Source: Phaeoceros laevis (lineage: Eukaryota; Anthocerotophyta; Anthocerotopsida; Notothyladales). From it: DNA of 37,357 nt. The translations under genes and the position numbers were made by a program. Below the pieces are notes generated by a model. The model ran no database searches. It saw only the letters and a list, made by a program, of their open reading frames with translations, and was not told where the DNA came from. Where the stretch lies: contig JBNGIQ010008916.1 in assembly GCA_049999765.1 (NCBI GenBank), positions 1 to 37,357 of the forward strand, written 5' to 3'. This document shows, piece by piece, positions 34,516 through 37,357 of this stretch (within the stretch, counting starts at the first letter, position 1; each line of letters begins with the position of its first letter).

Positions 34516-35948
34516 AAGCTGGAGAGCTGGAAAATGCCTGGCGGCTTTGTTCCTTCCCTCTCTCAACTTCGAAACAGCGATGCATATATAACAAACTAGA
34601 GTGTCTGGTTGTTTTAGATTAGACACACTCGTAGCCGTCCTCCTTCATGCTGGAAACTGATCATGAAAGAACTCTGAGATTGTGTAAAGGGGAACAGACT
34701 ACTTCCTCCAAAAGCAGATTGTTGGAAAAAAAAGAGGGGAAATGCCATATATCTAGCCTTGATTGAGGCCATCTGCTGCACAGACTCTTGTTTAACCTTG
34801 GAACCTTGAGCTCTAGCAAGAGCATAAAAAATACGCAAACTCAGAAATGGTGCAGTTCTTTCACCCTTCTAGATCTTATGAGAACTAGATTCTAGAATAG
34901 GCACCATTGATGAAGCGGGTCCGAACCTTATGTTCAAAAAGCATGAGGGCCCCTTCGAGCAAGCTAAAATTCGACGACGATACATGTCCGCACATAGCTT
35001 GTCCAGGCTAGCTAGGACATTGCAGAGGCTTGGGGTTGAAGAAGCTGGCCAAGTCACACCATCGATATCTTTCGTTGCTTCAACTTCTGTGTTTACCCCC
35101 AAGGTGTTCAACTCCAAGAGCAACTGGTCTGGTGCACCAACCATGCCATTTTAAGCTCTGTAGACCTACAGGTGCTGACCTTGGAGCTTGCCATTGGTTC
35201 CGACTTGATGCATGACTCAGGAGCTCCGAATCAGAACCTTCAACTTTCAAGTTGATGCTGCTCCCACTGGTGAAAGTCTTCATGGGTGGGTAACATGTAC
35301 ATCTTTGAAACCAAGCACATGAGAAGTGCAGGAATGTGTAGGCCTAGGCCAAGGTTCGATATTAACAGCTCTCTGGGCTGCTGGGACATGTATGTGATCA
35401 ATCTCTGTATATGAGATGTAGGCCGTTTGACAGTTTCGACATGGACATGGACTTTAAGGGGTTTGGGCAAACATCTCTCTGTTATCCAACACAGGTCATG
35501 TGCAGGTGGAAGCATAAATGTTTAGCATTGACCAAGGGAATCGAAGTTCCGCACCTGGGGAGAGAGCTCATGATCATGTCACTGATGATGTCTAGGTAAA
35601 CATTTCCTGTGCAAGATTTAGGGCATCATTGGTTGCCACTCGTGAGAGAGGTTTTTAAGGTACAGACCCAAGTGATCTCCTTACCAGAACAAGAGCCAGC
35701 AGTCGGACACACCCTGCTCAGCCATTTTGAAAAAGCTTGTGGTCGAGAAGAAGAAGAAGTTTATTATTTCCTGTGTGTTACAGGGTAAAAACCGAGACGA
35801 GGCACAGATGCCTCTGTTTTATTTCTTATTCAGGCTCAAAAGCGTGAAATTCACTACAAAACGAGTCCCGCCGTTATCGTCAACTCATCCAAGTTCTCTT
35901 AAGACAGCTCGAGTTTTTGTGAAGAGCCTGGCTCGCCATTGCTCATCT
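34516..35948. other. Intergenic region between dioxygenase and bicupin C
   Basis: Contains the 3' untranslated regions of two converging genes. Several short frames between 34860 and 35530 on both strands look partly protein-like, but none has a recognisable motif or exon structure. A GAAGAAGAAG run lies near 35748-35758. Confidence 0.5.
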
Positions 35949-37357
35949 TCACAGGGAAGCGTCGACAAGGCCGGTGGCGCCCTCGTCACGTCGGCCGCTC
36001 TGGTGTCGGGCTGGTGGCAGCAGAATCGCGTGCCTGGCGCGCTTCCTCCTGCACTCCCTCACCCTCTCTTCGTCGATGTTGAAAGCCGCCGCTGCCACCT
36101 GGACCGGAAGATTGTGCAACACCGAGGTCTTGCCTGCAAGCGCCTCAATGTATGGCCTGCAGGCAACACCCGTGACGTACGCGTGGGTCCCCAATTCACA
36201 GCAAACGAATGACCTCCCACAAATTATGCGACTCAAATGTTCCTCAATTCACGAAACTGACGATCGATCGATCGATCGATCGCAACTTTGGGCAGCGTCA
36301 ACGAATTGCGTGGGACTTACACGTCAGTGGTGTAGAAGCTGATGAATTCCAGGTCGCTCTCTCCAGCCCTGATGCCGGCAGGGAAGAAGCGGGGGATGAC
36401 GTAAGCGTCGCCTTCCCTGATCCGCGTGCTCACCAGGCGGCGTCCGCTCTGTCCCGCAATCTCCAAGTGACCGTCGCCCCGCAGGACGTGCACCACCCTG
36501 TGGCCGGTGGGAGACCAGTGAGGTGCCAGGATCGCATTCTGCAGGCGTCACCAGTGCAATTTCCAGCCATGGACGTCAGAGAGGGTTCCAAATGAGTCCC
36601 TGGAGATCTGCTGCTAACGTTCACGTATGCCTTCAGGAATGCCTTACCCTTTCCAGGTGGGTGTGGGAGAGACCCAGCTTGACGTACGCCAGCAACGGCA
36701 GCTTGTGCCTGTTCACAACGGTGGCATGGCCGGCTTCTTCCACACGCACATCGGGGGTGCCCTCGCGCACGTTGTAGACGAAATCGGCAGGGAAGTCTCC
36801 GATCCGCTGCCGCGAGAACGGGCGCTCACGGCCCCATCCGGCCTGGTACGCGCCGGAGTTGGCGGTCTCGTCGTCGACCACGTCGGCATCTCGTCTGCGG
36901 CGGCTGGAACCGGGGAACTCGCTCACGTCGATCTCTCGCTCAGCCCTGACGATGCCAACCTCCCTCTGGCTGTCCAGCAGCTCTTCCACCTCACGCTCGT
37001 CCACGTTCCAGGCTTCGGCCAGGAACTCCCTGCTGAATCCGTGCAGAAGGCCTCCGAGCTCTTCCTGCTGTCCCTCCCGTCCACGTCGCCTTCCTCCTTC
37101 TTCCCTGCCGCGTCCTCCGACCAAAGAGAAGAGCTGCGATTGCAACAGCTGTCGTTATATGCATGAACCGAGACACCCACAACAATGAACAAGTGAAAGC
37201 GGCTCCAGATGATGATGCATACAGTGATCTCGCCAGGAACGAGCCCAGCAGAGGTATCTGCGAATCCCAGGATGCGCAGCTCCTGGTTTCCGGAGTTGTA
37301 CCACCAGTGAGCGACTCCCCTGGGGAAGGCCACCACATCTCCTCGCCTCACTCGCTT
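35949..37357 (-). CDS. 11S-globulin-like bicupin C, partial at window edge
   Basis: Third paralogue, inverted relative to A and B. Exons visible, read leftward: partial exon 2 from the window end to 37223, exon 3 37133-36648, exon 4 36538-36321 (218 nt, as in A and B), exon 5 36156-35949. Splice sites and phases match A and B. The visible part has GDVVAFPRGVAHWWYNSG at the end of barrel 1, the charged linker (DFPADFVYNVREGTPD) without an NGLEE site, and barrel 2 with NAILAPHWSPTGH and YVIPRFFPAGIRAGES. Exon 5 is shorter (208 against 235 nt): the C-terminus after the LLPPARH segment has lost about nine residues, including most of the RERDI(I/V)NES stretch. Exon 1 with the signal peptide and the promoter lie beyond the window. 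No internal stops were seen, so it appears intact in the part visible. Confidence 0.9.
36262..36282. repeat. GATC tetranucleotide repeat in an intron
   Basis: About five GATC units in the intron between exons 4 and 5 of bicupin C. Confidence 0.95.

Overview
The window is nuclear DNA from a land plant. The evidence is spliced genes with GT-AG introns of about 65-350 nt, a Raf-like plant MAP3K, 11S-globulin-type bicupin genes, a DOXC-type 2-oxoglutarate dioxygenase, and plant Copia retrotransposon remains with an initiator-tRNA-Met primer site. The 11S-type genes lack the Asn-Gly processing site of seed legumins. That fits a non-seed plant (bryophyte, lycophyte or fern) or a divergent 11S branch, but I cannot name a species from sequence alone. 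Three N runs (501-600, 22575-22674, 26413-26422) show this is a draft scaffold.

Layout. 1-7.9 kb is gene space: a six-exon Raf-like kinase (1059-3249, +) whose last exon ends in a CaaX prenylation box, then a single-exon multi-pass membrane protein of unknown function (5884-7215, -). 8-22 kb is poor in intact genes. It holds many short tandem duplications, a dispersed repeat, a broken SKP1/POZ-like gene (about 14-15 kb), a Copia pol relic with several stops (about 15.5-17.2 kb, +), and a small internally deleted Copia element (18326-19288, -) that keeps one LTR, the primer site, part of gag, the last 18 bp of the other LTR and a 5-bp target duplication. At 22149 there is a short uncharacterised ORF interrupted by an assembly gap.

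23.5-37.4 kb is a storage-globulin-like cluster. Two five-exon bicupin genes lie in the same direction (23650-25555 and 29522-31519). A third, inverted and cut by the window edge, lies at 35949-37357. Between the first two is a four-exon gene for a secreted protein of unknown family (27647-28650, -). Between the second and third is a 2OG-Fe(II) dioxygenase gene (33008-34515, +), with a 62-bp copy of part of its exon 2 stranded about 1.5 kb upstream. The two complete bicupin genes share an upstream block with RY-type (TGCATG) motifs and a TATA-like box, suggesting B3-factor (ABI3/LEC2-like) control like that of seed storage genes.

I see no clear new multi-gene system. The most interesting items are the CaaX-tailed Raf-like kinase, the RY-controlled unprocessed 11S cluster, the unknown secreted protein inside it, and the structure of the deleted Copia element. 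All exon models were worked out by hand from reading frames and splice sites, with no similarity search.
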